Position numbers and translations under genes: made by a program | Shown here: positions 18,789-26,972 of the stretch, one piece after another | Layout of the letters: every line of letters begins with the position of its first letter | How positions within the stretch are numbered: the first letter of the stretch is position 1 | Notes under the pieces: model-generated | Told to the model about the DNA's origin: nothing | Seen by the model: only the letters and a program-made list of their open reading frames with translations | The model's database searches: none | Origin: Williamsia sterculiae | Lineage (GTDB): Bacteria > Actinomycetota > Actinomycetes > Mycobacteriales > Mycobacteriaceae | Direction: 5' to 3' | NCBI RefSeq assembly: GCF_900156495.1 | Contig: NZ_FTNT01000010.1 | Span: 124,001 to 188,000, forward strand | Length of the DNA: 64,000 bases

Positions 18789-19131
18789 TCGGGGTACCAC
18801 CGGTTCGCCATCCGTCCAGCGTCGCCATCGCGGCGCGCGCGGGATCGGCTTCGGCCGGAACCAATCCGGCCAGCAGCAGTTGAGCCAGGCCGTGCACGGT
18901 CGACCACAGTGAGATGACGATAATCGTGGGTTCCGCCGGCAGGAACGTACCGTTCCCGATCGCCCGGGTGACGGCCTCGGTCAACGGCGCCATCGCGCTA
19001 TCCGATGCGGATTGCAACTCTGGTGTCGTGTCGAGCTGCCCACGACGGACGAGGACATGGCAGCGTACGAGAACAGCTGATCCGCCATCGTTGTCCGGTG
19101 TCGCGATGATCAGCTCAGCGGCCTTGGCCAT
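18772..19131 (-). pseudogene. TetR-type regulator remnant lacking the DNA-binding domain
   Basis: 119 residues matching only the C-terminal ligand-binding part of a TetR regulator: an acidic/hydrophobic helix series ending with SLWSTVHGLAQLLLAGLVP, the W-x-x-x-H-G pattern of a common TetR C-terminal domain. The ~70-residue helix-turn-helix that should precede it is absent: an in-frame TAG lies directly before the ATG and the sigma-factor gene occupies the upstream DNA. Either a decayed repressor of the adjacent monooxygenase or a surviving ligand-binding fragment. The frame itself is intact, with no internal stops. Confidence 0.6.
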
Positions 19132-19143
19132 CTACTCGCACGG

Positions 19144-20025
19144 TCAACGGTCGATCCGACGGACCGATTCGGCGGCGACCAGTTTGTCCGGATTGACGTG
19201 CAGATAGATTCCCGACACCAGGCCGTCCAGGAAGTCGAACACCGCGACCAGTCCGACGACTCCTTCCCACCGGATCACCAGGGCGGGCGAACCGTTCGCC
19301 GAAGCCGCCGTGATGGTCATGCCCTCACCAGCCTGGGCGCTGATACCCACCAGGAACCTCGCCACCTTGTCGGCTCCGTGAATCGGACGACGAGCCGCGG
19401 TCACCTTTCCGCCACCGTCGGACATCAGCACCACGTCGGGCGCGATCGCATCCATGACGCCCTGCACATCACCACCGATCGCCGTGGCGATGAGGGCCGA
19501 GGCCGCCGCTGCGACCTCGCTTCCCGCCGGGACGAATCGCTTCCGACCCGACTGCACATGCTCCCTGGCTCGCCGCGCCGCCTGCCGCACCGCGGCGGGA
19601 CTCTTCCCCACCATCACGGCGATCTCGTCGTGGGGAAAGCCGAACACCTCCCGCAACACGAAGATCGCACGCTCATCGGGTACCAGTGATTCCAGGAGCA
19701 CCATCATCGCCGTCGAGACCGACTCACTGAGGACCAGGTCGTCGGCGGGGTCCGACTCGTCGATCAACAGTGGCTCGGGTAACCACGGGCCCACGTACTC
19801 CTCGCGGCGGCGGCCGGCTGCGCGCAGGACGTTCAGCGACTGCCGGGTGACCACCTGGGCAAGATACGACTTCGGGTTCTCGACGTCGTCGAGATCGACC
19901 TGAGCCCACCGAAGGTAACTGTCCTGCAGGATGTCGTCGGCATCGGTCGCGGAGCCGGTGATCTCGTAGGCCACGGTGAACAACAGCGGGCGTAGCCCGG
20001 TGAACACCTCGGCGTGATCGGTCAC
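19144..20025 (-). CDS. sigJ: ECF sigma factor, SigJ/ECF41 type with SnoaL-like tail
   Basis: About 293 residues from a GTG with GAGGGGAG upstream. Sigma region 2 (LFTVAYEITGSATDADDILQD, ~10-30) and region 4 (LREVFGFPHDEIAVMVGKSPAAVRQ, ~115-139) are clear; residues after ~170 form a SnoaL/NTF2-like extension (DVQGVMDAIAPDVVLMSDGGG). In ECF41 sigma factors this extension controls activity in place of an anti-sigma factor. Its start codon overlaps the stop of the FAD oxidoreductase gene (GTGA), as in the ECF41 arrangement with an oxidoreductase, decarboxylase or epimerase partner. Confidence 0.9.
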   Translation of the reverse strand: MTDHAEVFTGLRPLLFTVAYEITGSATDADDILQDSYLRWAQVDLDDVENPKSYLAQVVTRQSLNVLRAAGRRREEYVGPWLPEPLLIDESDPADDLVLSESVSTAMMVLLESLVPDERAIFVLREVFGFPHDEIAVMVGKSPAAVRQAARRAREHVQSGRKRFVPAGSEVAAAASALIATAIGGDVQGVMDAIAPDVVLMSDGGGKVTAARRPIHGADKVARFLVGISAQAGEGMTITAASANGSPALVIRWEGVVGLVAVFDFLDGLVSGIYLHVNPDKLVAAESVRRIDR

Positions 20026-21137
20026 CGCTCCCCTCGCGGCCACCGGTAGCTCCCCGGGCGTCGGGCTTCGAGGGCCAGCATCCAGACCGTGTACCGGCAC
20101 ACCTGCTCTTTCACCACCCCGCCCGCACGCCCCGCGGTCCACAGTCCCTTCGGCACATCCGCGCGGTTCGTGCGCACCACCGTCGCACCGTGACGACCGA
20201 GTCCCACGCACTGCGCGGAGAACCCCTGATCCACCGGATCGGGCCGGGCGCCCCGCAGACTCGCGAGCACGGTTCGCGCGGCCTGCGCACCGAGTGGCAT
20301 GGCTGCCTGACAACTCATCCTGAGGTCGTGTCCGCTGACGGCAGCGGCGTCACCGGCGGCGACCACGTTGGAATCATCGACACTGGTCAGCGTCTCGTCG
20401 ACGCGCATACGACCGTCGCGGTCGGTGGTGAATCCGCTGTCACGAGCCAATGTGGGCACCCCGAATCCCGCGGTCCACACCGTGACATCCGACGGGAGGA
20501 CCGAGCCGTCGCTCAGCATCACCTTCTCCCTGTTCACCTCCACCACTCCGATGTTCGCGCGGACGTCGACCCCCAGTCGGCGCAGTCGTCGGGCGATGGA
20601 GCGGCGACCGCGGTCGCCCGCCGTCGGGGTCAGCACACCGCCGCACACCAGCGTCACCGCGAGGTCGGTTCGTGACTCCGCGATTTCTGCGGCCGTCTCG
20701 GCGCCGGTCAGTCCGCCCCCGACCACGACCACAGCCTCCGCGGGCTGCCGCAGCCGATCGGCCAACCGTCGCGCCTCATTCAGATCACCGACGCCGTATA
20801 CATGCTCGGCCCCGCGTATCCGGGGTCTTCCGGCTCCGCTGCCCACGGCATAGACCAGGCGGTCGTAGGCGATTGCCGAACCGTCGTCGAGCAGTACCCG
20901 CCGTGCGAGGACGTCGACACGGTGTGCCGCGCCGGTGACCACCGCAACGGACGAGTTGAGCACCTCGGTGAACTCCCTGGTCGCCGACCCGGTGCCGGCC
21001 GCGAGCTGATGCAGACGGATCCGTTCGACGAACCGCGGGTCGGCGTTTATCACGGTCACCCGTACCGTTCCGGCCAATCGGTTCGCCGCCATGCACCCGG
21101 CGTAGCCGCCGCCGATCACCACCACATGTGCATCCAT
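20022..21137 (-). CDS. FAD/NAD(P)-dependent oxidoreductase, NDH-2-like, coupled to sigJ
   Basis: 371 residues starting MDAHVVVIGGGYAG, with GAGGAAGGG upstream. Two dinucleotide-binding motifs are visible: GGGYAGCMAANRL at the N terminus (FAD) and VVVGGGLTGAETAAEIAE at ~145-162 (NAD(P)H); a GDAAAV motif at ~275 closes the FAD site. The fold is that of type II NADH dehydrogenases and ferredoxin-type reductases; no C-terminal membrane anchor is evident. It shares four bases with sigJ and is probably its regulated partner. Longer frames reaching 21932 run antisense to the acyl-CoA dehydrogenase and are rejected. Confidence 0.88.
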   Translation of the reverse strand: MDAHVVVIGGGYAGCMAANRLAGTVRVTVINADPRFVERIRLHQLAAGTGSATREFTEVLNSSVAVVTGAAHRVDVLARRVLLDDGSAIAYDRLVYAVGSGAGRPRIRGAEHVYGVGDLNEARRLADRLRQPAEAVVVVGGGLTGAETAAEIAESRTDLAVTLVCGGVLTPTAGDRGRRSIARRLRRLGVDVRANIGVVEVNREKVMLSDGSVLPSDVTVWTAGFGVPTLARDSGFTTDRDGRMRVDETLTSVDDSNVVAAGDAAAVSGHDLRMSCQAAMPLGAQAARTVLASLRGARPDPVDQGFSAQCVGLGRHGATVVRTNRADVPKGLWTAGRAGGVVKEQVCRYTVWMLALEARRPGSYRWPRGER

Positions 21138-21179
21138 GTCGAGCCCTTCCTCGATGTCGTCCACCAGTTCACCCCTCCA

Positions 21180-21206
21180 GACACCGGACGCGGGCAGAGT
21201 GTGACA
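21180..21206 (-). promoter_or_regulatory. Candidate SigJ (ECF41) promoter
   Basis: On the minus strand a perfect TGTCACA (21200-21206), the -35 element reported for ECF41 sigma factors, lies upstream of the oxidoreductase-sigJ operon. With a 16-base spacer the -10 position reads TGTC (21180-21183), one base from the expected CGTC; a true CGTC also occurs, but only 9 bases from the -35. Confidence 0.5.
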
Positions 21207-21302
21207 CACCGGGTACATTCGCCGGTACCGCACGATGAGCTGACGCTCGATGTGAAGCGACTGCTCGTTTCTTCCTGCTGCGCATCCGGATCGAGGATCA
21301 CC

Positions 21303-23099
21303 ATGGCCGCCCCGCTGTCCCGCCGCGACATCGACTTCCTGCTCTACGAGTGGCTGGACGTGACGGCACTCACCACCCGAGACCGGTTCGCCGACCATTC
21401 CCGCGAGACCTTCGACGCCATCCTCGACCTCAGCGCCGACATGGCGACCAAACTGTTCGCCACCCACAACAAGAAGGCCGATCACCACGAGCCCTACGTC
21501 GACGAGGACGGCAAGGTGGTGATGATCGACGAGGTGGGCACCGCCCTGGCCGAGTTCGGCAAGGCGGGTCTCGCGGCCGGGCCCTTCGACGAGGCGGTGG
21601 GTGGTATGCAGCTGCCGACCACCGTGAACCGCGCGGCGATGGCCTGGTTCCAAGCCGCCAACGCTTCCACCTCCAGTTACCCGTTCCTGAGCGTCGCCAA
21701 CGCGAACCTGTTGTGTGAGTACGGCACCGACGAGCAGATCGACACCTGGGTGCGGCCGATCCTGGACGGCCGGTACTTCGGCACCATGTGTCTGTCCGAA
21801 CCGCAGGCCGGGTCGTCGCTGGCCGACATCACCACCCGCGCGAAGCCCACAGCGGATGGCAGCTACCGCATCACCGGCACCAAGATGTGGATCTCGGCGG
21901 GTGAGCACGAACTCTCGGAGAACATCGTGCACCTGGTGCTGGCCAAGGCGCCCGGCGGCGGGCCCGGCGTCAAGGGCATCTCACTGTTCATCGTCCCCAA
22001 GTTCCTCACCGACGGCACCCGCAACGACGTCGCTCTGGTTGGTCTCAACCACAAGATGGGCAACCGCGGTACCACCAACACATTGCTGAACTTCGGCGAC
22101 GGCACGCATCGCGTCGCACGAAGCTCGGACACAGAAAGTTCCGGGGCGGTGGGCTATCTGGTGGGCGAAGAACACCAGGGCCTGTCGTACATGTTCCACA
22201 TGATGAACGAGGCAAGGATCGGAGTGGGGTTCCTGGCCACGTCGATCGGGTACGCCGGCTACCTGGCCTCGCTGGAGTACGCCAAGGTGCGTGCGCAGGG
22301 GCGCCCGGTCGACGCCAAGGATCCCGGCGCTCCCCCGGTACCGATCATCGAACACCCAGACGTCAAACGCATGTTGTTGGCGCAGAAGTCCTATGTGGAA
22401 GGCGCTCTCGCACTGGGGTTGTACTGCTCCAGGTTGGTGGATGAGGAACAGACCGGCGAGGGCGACGATCGCGACGACGCCCACCTCCTCCTCGAGGTGC
22501 TCACCCCCATCGCCAAGAGCTGGCCGTCCCAGTGGTGCCTCGAGGCCAACAACCTCGCCATCCAGGTGCACGGTGGGTACGGCTACACCAAGGAATTCGA
22601 CGTCGAGCAGTACTATCGCGACAACCGTCTGAATCCGATCCATGAGGGTGCGCACGGGATCCATGGCCTGGATCTGCTGGGTCGCAAGGTCATCATGCGG
22701 GGTGGTGCCGGCCTGGCACTGGTGGTCACGACGATCACTGCGACCGTCGACCGGGCGGCGTCGAGCGGTGCACCGGCACTGTCCGGGTACGCGACCGCGT
22801 TGCGCCGCGCGGTCGATCGCCTCGTGGAGGTGACCACCTCTCTGTGGGCCACGGGTGACCCCGCGCTGGCGCTCGCCAACTCCACCGTCTACCTGGAAGC
22901 CGCGGGGCACGTGGTGATCGCCTGGATGTGGCTGGAGCAATTGCTCGCGGTGGGCGATTCGGTGGGCGACTTCTACGACGGAAAACGAGCGGCGGCGCAG
23001 TACTTCTTCCGTTTCGAGCTTCCGCGTACCGCCGCCCAGTTCGACCTGCTGGCCTCACTCGACCGGACGACCCTGGACGCGGACCCCGCCTGGCTCTGA
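21303..23099 (+). CDS. Large (~600 aa) acyl-CoA dehydrogenase
   Basis: 598 residues starting MAAPLSRRD with GAGGA upstream. It contains CLSEPQAGSSLADI and GTKMWISAGEH (FAD/substrate loop, ~160-200), the GGYGYTKEFDVEQYYRDNR helix and IHEGAHGIHGLDLLGRK, in which the Glu of IHEG is the expected catalytic base. The extra C-terminal ~150 residues place it with the longer FadE5-like class rather than the ~380-aa enzymes. It would carry out the first, FAD-dependent step of beta-oxidation. The start is chosen from the ribosome-binding sequence; the open frame extends upstream over the antisense of the oxidoreductase. Confidence 0.92.
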   Translation: MAAPLSRRDIDFLLYEWLDVTALTTRDRFADHSRETFDAILDLSADMATKLFATHNKKADHHEPYVDEDGKVVMIDEVGTALAEFGKAGLAAGPFDEAVGGMQLPTTVNRAAMAWFQAANASTSSYPFLSVANANLLCEYGTDEQIDTWVRPILDGRYFGTMCLSEPQAGSSLADITTRAKPTADGSYRITGTKMWISAGEHELSENIVHLVLAKAPGGGPGVKGISLFIVPKFLTDGTRNDVALVGLNHKMGNRGTTNTLLNFGDGTHRVARSSDTESSGAVGYLVGEEHQGLSYMFHMMNEARIGVGFLATSIGYAGYLASLEYAKVRAQGRPVDAKDPGAPPVPIIEHPDVKRMLLAQKSYVEGALALGLYCSRLVDEEQTGEGDDRDDAHLLLEVLTPIAKSWPSQWCLEANNLAIQVHGGYGYTKEFDVEQYYRDNRLNPIHEGAHGIHGLDLLGRKVIMRGGAGLALVVTTITATVDRAASSGAPALSGYATALRRAVDRLVEVTTSLWATGDPALALANSTVYLEAAGHVVIAWMWLEQLLAVGDSVGDFYDGKRAAAQYFFRFELPRTAAQFDLLASLDRTTLDADPAWL

Positions 23100-23111
23100 G
23101 GCGAGCGCCGC

Positions 23112-23507
23112 TCAGCCCGCACCACCGAAGGGGTGGTCGATGACGTACTTCCAACTGCCGTCTGTCTGACGGCGGACCAGTTCGGCGGTGACACCGTGCA
23201 GTCCGACGGGTACGCCGTCGGCGTCATGACCACCGTCCATCACGAAGGCGGCGCTGCCGAGAGCGAGATCGCCGGTCACCAACCAGTGTCGTGGGCTGAA
23301 ATGCAGTGTCCCGCCCATGGCGACGAATCCGCGGAGGGCGGTTTCGATCGCCTGGTGCCCGACCACCGGGTCGGCCCCGGGTCCGGGCACGATGACCGCG
23401 TCCTCCTCGTACATGGTCATCAGTCGGGTGATGTCGCCTGCGTTGAACGCCGCGCACCATCGGTCGTTCAGGGTCTCGGGTCCGGTGCTGGTGCTGTTCT
23501 CACTCAT
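23112..23507 (-). CDS. SnoaL/NTF2-fold protein (SgcJ/EcaC-like)
   Basis: A 131-residue protein with the NTF2-like pattern: LNDRWCAAFNAGDITRLMTMYEEDAVIVPGPG at the N terminus, a central ALRGFV helix, and C-terminal strands GVTAELVRRQTDGSWKYVIDHPF. These proteins form a cone-shaped pocket; many are enzymes or ligand sensors, others structural. No catalytic residues can be named. AGGAG precedes the ATG. It is convergent with the acyl-CoA dehydrogenase and lies downstream of hemerythrin 2 on the same strand. Confidence 0.82.
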   Translation of the reverse strand: MSENSTSTGPETLNDRWCAAFNAGDITRLMTMYEEDAVIVPGPGADPVVGHQAIETALRGFVAMGGTLHFSPRHWLVTGDLALGSAAFVMDGGHDADGVPVGLHGVTAELVRRQTDGSWKYVIDHPFGGAG

Positions 23508-23549
23508 GGTGTCTCCTGGTGATCGTCGTACTGGATGGGTTGTGCTGCC

Positions 23550-24353
23550 TCAGGGGCGGCTGGTGCCGTGGATGCGTCGCGCCCGGCGGGCGTAGACGCG
23601 TGGTGCGATGTGTGGCAACACCGCGCGTGGAACGGCGGGTGCGGAGCTCAGCATGTCCCGCAGGACCGCGTCGTCGCCCTCGTAGGCGAACATGCCGAAG
23701 ACGAGCGGCAGTAGCGATTTCGGCAGGCTCGCCACCGCCGCCTCACCGAGTGCGTGCCACTCGTCGTCACGGAAGGTGGCTGCCGCCAGCGGCAACAGCG
23801 CACGCTCCTCCAGGTCGAGGTGGTCGGCCAGCAGCGCATGGAGGCTGGTCAAGCTCGCGGCGAGGTGGTCACGATGTGCGGCGGACGGTTCCGTCGCCCA
23901 GGTCGACGTCGCGGCGCTCACCGCGTGCAGGCCGGCGTCGATCTGGTGATGCTGGCTCTCCACGTCGTCGATGACGCGGTGGGTGGCCCGCGGGGTACGC
24001 TCGCGCAGTTTCGGCCACAGCAGTTCGTCCTCACCCGCGTGGTGGTGATGCAAGAGCTCGCAGATGAAGTCGATGTGCCGGGCCACGCGTCCGGCCTGCC
24101 GTCGATGGCCCGACGAGGTGCGAGTCACCGCGTCGGGGGCGAGGCGGAACTCCCGCAGCATGGCGGTGTGCACCACGAGCATGTCGCGGGTGTCGACCAG
24201 CGGTTGATCGGTCCCGACGGGGTCCGGTCGGAACCGCTCGTGGGAGCAGACCCATCGTCCCGTCTCGTGGTTCCACCAGCAGGTGTGCGAATGACGGTGG
24301 GAGGCGAAAGGATCCGTCGCCCGGTGATCGGTGGTGATGTTGTTCTCGGTCAT
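23550..24353 (-). CDS. Hemerythrin-domain (HHE) protein 2
   Basis: About 267 residues from MTENNITTD. An N-terminal segment with an unusual His/Cys/Trp-rich run (HRHSHTCWWNHETGRWVCSHE) precedes the helical bundle; the bundle has HHHHAGEDELLWP and HHQIDAGLHAVS with LADHLDLEERALLPLA, giving the canonical His/Glu/Asp iron ligands. The His/Cys extension (two Cys, several His) is absent from hemerythrin 1 and might bind a separate metal. Divergent from the LuxR-type gene; two 18-bp dyads lie between them. Confidence 0.82.
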   Translation of the reverse strand: MTENNITTDHRATDPFASHRHSHTCWWNHETGRWVCSHERFRPDPVGTDQPLVDTRDMLVVHTAMLREFRLAPDAVTRTSSGHRRQAGRVARHIDFICELLHHHHAGEDELLWPKLRERTPRATHRVIDDVESQHHQIDAGLHAVSAATSTWATEPSAAHRDHLAASLTSLHALLADHLDLEERALLPLAAATFRDDEWHALGEAAVASLPKSLLPLVFGMFAYEGDDAVLRDMLSSAPAVPRAVLPHIAPRVYARRARRIHGTSRP

Positions 24354-24388
24354 GCCATCGAGTCTCGATCGCCGCGGCACCGACCACC

Positions 24389-24422
24389 ATCCCAGGAATC
24401 TGGGATCTCTGCAGGCAGAGAT
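24389..24422. promoter_or_regulatory. Two adjoining perfect 18-bp dyads, likely tandem operators
   Basis: ATCCCAG-N4-CTGGGAT (24389-24406) and ATCTCTGC-N2-GCAGAGAT (24405-24422) share two bases and have centres 16 bp apart. They sit in the 110-bp divergent gap between the hemerythrin and the LuxR-type regulator, the size and symmetry expected for dimeric LuxR-type binding. Confidence 0.6.
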
Positions 24423-24463
24423 GCGGACACAATCGCGCACACCGGGCGCGCAGGTGCGCGATC

Positions 24464-25504
24464 ATGGATCGTATGGTCGTCGCATCACGCCGCAGGTCAC
24501 TGACCGATCGGGTCGAGTCCGCCACCCGCGGCATCGGTGATCTCGACCTGCTCGCTCACACAGTGTTCGGGGCCGTCGCGGTCGACATCCCGCACACATT
24601 CGCCTGCATGGCCTCGACCGACCCGTCGACCGAGCTCATCACCCGCGCCTTCAAGTCGGCGCCGTTACCCATCGGGGACGAGGAGTTCGCGGCCACCGAG
24701 TACGGAGCACCCGACGTCAACCAATTCGCCGAGATCGCCCGTCGCCCCGTTCCGGTCGGCGCGCTGTCGGTGGACACCCAGGGTCGACCGCAGCAGTGTC
24801 GGCGACTGCGCGACTACATGACCCCGCGCTTCGGCTTCACCGACGAGTTGCGTCTTGCCTGCTTGTCGGGGCACACGATGTGGGGTGCGCTCGCCCTCTA
24901 TCGGGGGGACGGCGAGGCACCGTTCACCCGCGAGGAAGCCGCCCGGCTCGCCGGCATCCACCCGGTCGTCGCCGACCGCATCCGCAGCGCCCTCTTCGCG
25001 GCCAACTCGTGGAGCCGATCACCCGACGACACCGCCGCGGTGCTGATCGTCGACGCCCAGGATCGCGTCTCGGACATGACCACCGCCGCACACGAACGAA
25101 TCGACGACCTCGGCGGATGGGAACACGGATCGCTGCCCGGCAACGTCCTCGTGGTGGCGGCGTTGGCTCGGACGAGCGGCGCGCCCGCGACCACCCGGGT
25201 GTTGGGACTCTCGGGCGGGTGGCTGACCATGCGCGCGATGCCACTCGGCGGCGCAGGTCGCGCAGTGGCGATCACCATCGACGCCGCGTCTGCGACGGTG
25301 GTCGGCGAACTCGCACTGGCGGCACGGGGTCTGACCACCCGCGAGCTCGACGTGGTCCGGCTCGTGCTGCAGGGCGCCTCGACCAAGGCCATCGCGGATT
25401 CGTTGTTCCTGTCGCCCTACACCGTTCAGGATCATCTCAAGTCGGTCTTCCGCAAGCTCGGCGTCGGCAGCCGTCGCGAGATGATCGCCGCACTGTCCCG
25501 CTGA
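24464..25504 (+). CDS. LuxR-type regulator with GAF-like sensor region
   Basis: 346 residues. The C-terminal ~60 residues are a LuxR/GerE helix-turn-helix (LTTRELDVVRLVLQGASTKAIADSLFLS ... VQDHLKSVFRKLGVGSR). The N-terminal ~180 residues contain a PRFGFTDELRLACLSGHTMWGALALYRG block typical of GAF-like sensor domains. It is not a response regulator: no receiver domain. Divergent from hemerythrin 2 and probably acting on the intervening dyads; ligand unknown. An alternative ATG lies 9 bases downstream. Confidence 0.85.
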   Translation: MDRMVVASRRRSLTDRVESATRGIGDLDLLAHTVFGAVAVDIPHTFACMASTDPSTELITRAFKSAPLPIGDEEFAATEYGAPDVNQFAEIARRPVPVGALSVDTQGRPQQCRRLRDYMTPRFGFTDELRLACLSGHTMWGALALYRGDGEAPFTREEAARLAGIHPVVADRIRSALFAANSWSRSPDDTAAVLIVDAQDRVSDMTTAAHERIDDLGGWEHGSLPGNVLVVAALARTSGAPATTRVLGLSGGWLTMRAMPLGGAGRAVAITIDAASATVVGELALAARGLTTRELDVVRLVLQGASTKAIADSLFLSPYTVQDHLKSVFRKLGVGSRREMIAALSR

Positions 25505-25526
25505 CTCACTCGGAGGAGGACCCGAC

Positions 25527-26102
25527 GTGCGCGTTCTGGTCGTCAATCACCTCACCCTCGACGGAGTGCTCCAGGGCCCCGGCAACCCGCAGGAGGACAC
25601 CCGTGACGGATTCGCACACGGCGGTTGGGCATTGGCGGGGAACGACCCCGCGATGGGCGCGGCGATCGGTGCGCGGATGGGCGATGGCTTCGCATGGCTG
25701 TTCGGGCGTCGCAGCTACGAGGGAATGCTGTCGCATTGGAACAGCGTCGGCGGCCCGTTCAAGGACGGGCTGAACGGGACGCCCAAGTATGTCGTGTCCT
25801 CACACCCCGACGCCGAGTTGCCGTGGCCGAACTCCACTCTGCTCACCGGTGATGTGCCGTCGCAGGTCGCCACACTGCGGGCCCGCCCCGGGGGCAACCT
25901 GGTCATCATGGGCAGCGGCGCCCTGATCCGATCGCTGCTACCCCACGAGCTCATCGATGAGATGTTGTTGATGATCCACCCGATCGTGCTCGGTTCGGGA
26001 CGGCGTCTGTTCGGTCCCGACGACGACGTGCACCGTCTGCGGCTCGTCGATTCGGCCGCGACCGACAGCGGCGTGCTGCTGGCGACGTATCGGCCGGACT
26101 GA
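25527..26102 (+). CDS. RibD-C/dihydrofolate-reductase-fold protein
   Basis: 191 residues beginning MRVLVVNHLTLDGVLQGPG, the N-terminal signature of the YyaP/YwjB-like branch of the RibD C-terminal/DHFR fold, with later FGRRSYEGML, a KYVVSSHPDAELPWPNS segment, NLVIMGSGALIRSLLPHELIDEMLLMIHPIVLG and GRRLFG. It is likely an NADPH-dependent reductase of unknown substrate. Starts at a GTG with a strong GGAGGAGGA ribosome-binding sequence, 22 bases after the LuxR-type gene, so probably cotranscribed with it. Confidence 0.88.
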   Translation: MRVLVVNHLTLDGVLQGPGNPQEDTRDGFAHGGWALAGNDPAMGAAIGARMGDGFAWLFGRRSYEGMLSHWNSVGGPFKDGLNGTPKYVVSSHPDAELPWPNSTLLTGDVPSQVATLRARPGGNLVIMGSGALIRSLLPHELIDEMLLMIHPIVLGSGRRLFGPDDDVHRLRLVDSAATDSGVLLATYRPD

Positions 26103-26114
26103 CGCATCCGTCGC

Positions 26115-26903
26115 TCAACCGGGTTCGCGCCGATACGAGGTCGGCGTGTAGCCCAGCACGCGCGTGAAGTCGGTCGTCAGATGGGCGTGGTCGGCGTATC
26201 CGAGGTCGGCGGCGATCTGCGCGATGGTCGTCGCCGGGTCCTCCCGCAATCGCATCGCGGCCTCCTGCAGGCGGTAGCGACGAATGATCGCCAGCGGCGC
26301 CAACCCCACGTACCGGCGGGACAACCGCTGCACGGCACGCGTCGACATCGACAGACGGTCGGCCACCTGGTCGACGCGGGTGATCGACGGGTCGCCGGCG
26401 ATGAGGTCCTCCATCGCATTGGCCATCAGTCCGGCGTCGTCCGGCGCATCGAGACGGTCCTTCGCCCAGGTGACGAAGGCGTTCACGGCCCGTCGTCGAC
26501 CGGCGTCCTCGTCGCGATCGCTCATCGCCTCGACCACGGAGGCGTGCAGCTCCGCCGCGGCATAGGCCGATTCCACACCGGCAAGGTCACCCGGACTCGA
26601 GTGCAGGCGCGCGACTCCGGCCGGTCGCAGCAATGCGCCCACCGCCCAACCGGTTCCGGACAGGTCACGGTGGGACGCGCCGGTGGTCGGGCCGGCCAGC
26701 GACACCTCTTCGCGCTGCACCACCAGGTTCGACGCGGGAAACGGCAGGATCTCCTGCCGTGATGTCCGGCCCGCCGCCAGCGACCACCGCGGGATCCAGA
26801 ACCACCGGATCCGGTCGGAGAGTTCCTCGGGGACGGGTTCGCGGTGGAATGTCGGCAACCGGGTCGGGTACAACACCCCTCGCGGATCACCGGTGTCGGT
26901 CAC
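26115..26903 (-). CDS. AraC-family transcriptional regulator
   Basis: 262 residues with a C-terminal AraC double helix-turn-helix (ITRVDQVADRLSMSTRAVQRLSRRYVG ... TIAQIAADLGYADHAHLTTDFTRVLGYTPTSYRR) and an N-terminal cupin-like sensor region (DUF6597-type, LPFPASNLVVQ). Start is a GTG. Divergent from a VOC gene with a 69-bp gap, so that gene is its most likely target. Convergent with the RibD-C-fold gene with a 12-base gap. Confidence 0.88.
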   Translation of the reverse strand: MTDTGDPRGVLYPTRLPTFHREPVPEELSDRIRWFWIPRWSLAAGRTSRQEILPFPASNLVVQREEVSLAGPTTGASHRDLSGTGWAVGALLRPAGVARLHSSPGDLAGVESAYAAAELHASVVEAMSDRDEDAGRRRAVNAFVTWAKDRLDAPDDAGLMANAMEDLIAGDPSITRVDQVADRLSMSTRAVQRLSRRYVGLAPLAIIRRYRLQEAAMRLREDPATTIAQIAADLGYADHAHLTTDFTRVLGYTPTSYRREPG

Positions 26904-26972
26904 CTGACCCCCTGCTGTATTCGTCGCAAATCTTCAAGCTCACGCGGTCTGCCCGGAACTACGTTGAGACGC

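Noticed and set aside
20026-20313. N-terminal extension of SigJ
   Set aside because: Residues before the GTG at 20025 do not match the family and overlap the coupled oxidoreductase; a strong ribosome-binding sequence supports the GTG.
21138-21932. Upstream extension of the FAD oxidoreductase frame
   Set aside because: It runs antisense to the acyl-CoA dehydrogenase; the true start MDAHVVV has a ribosome-binding sequence and the FAD motif right after it.
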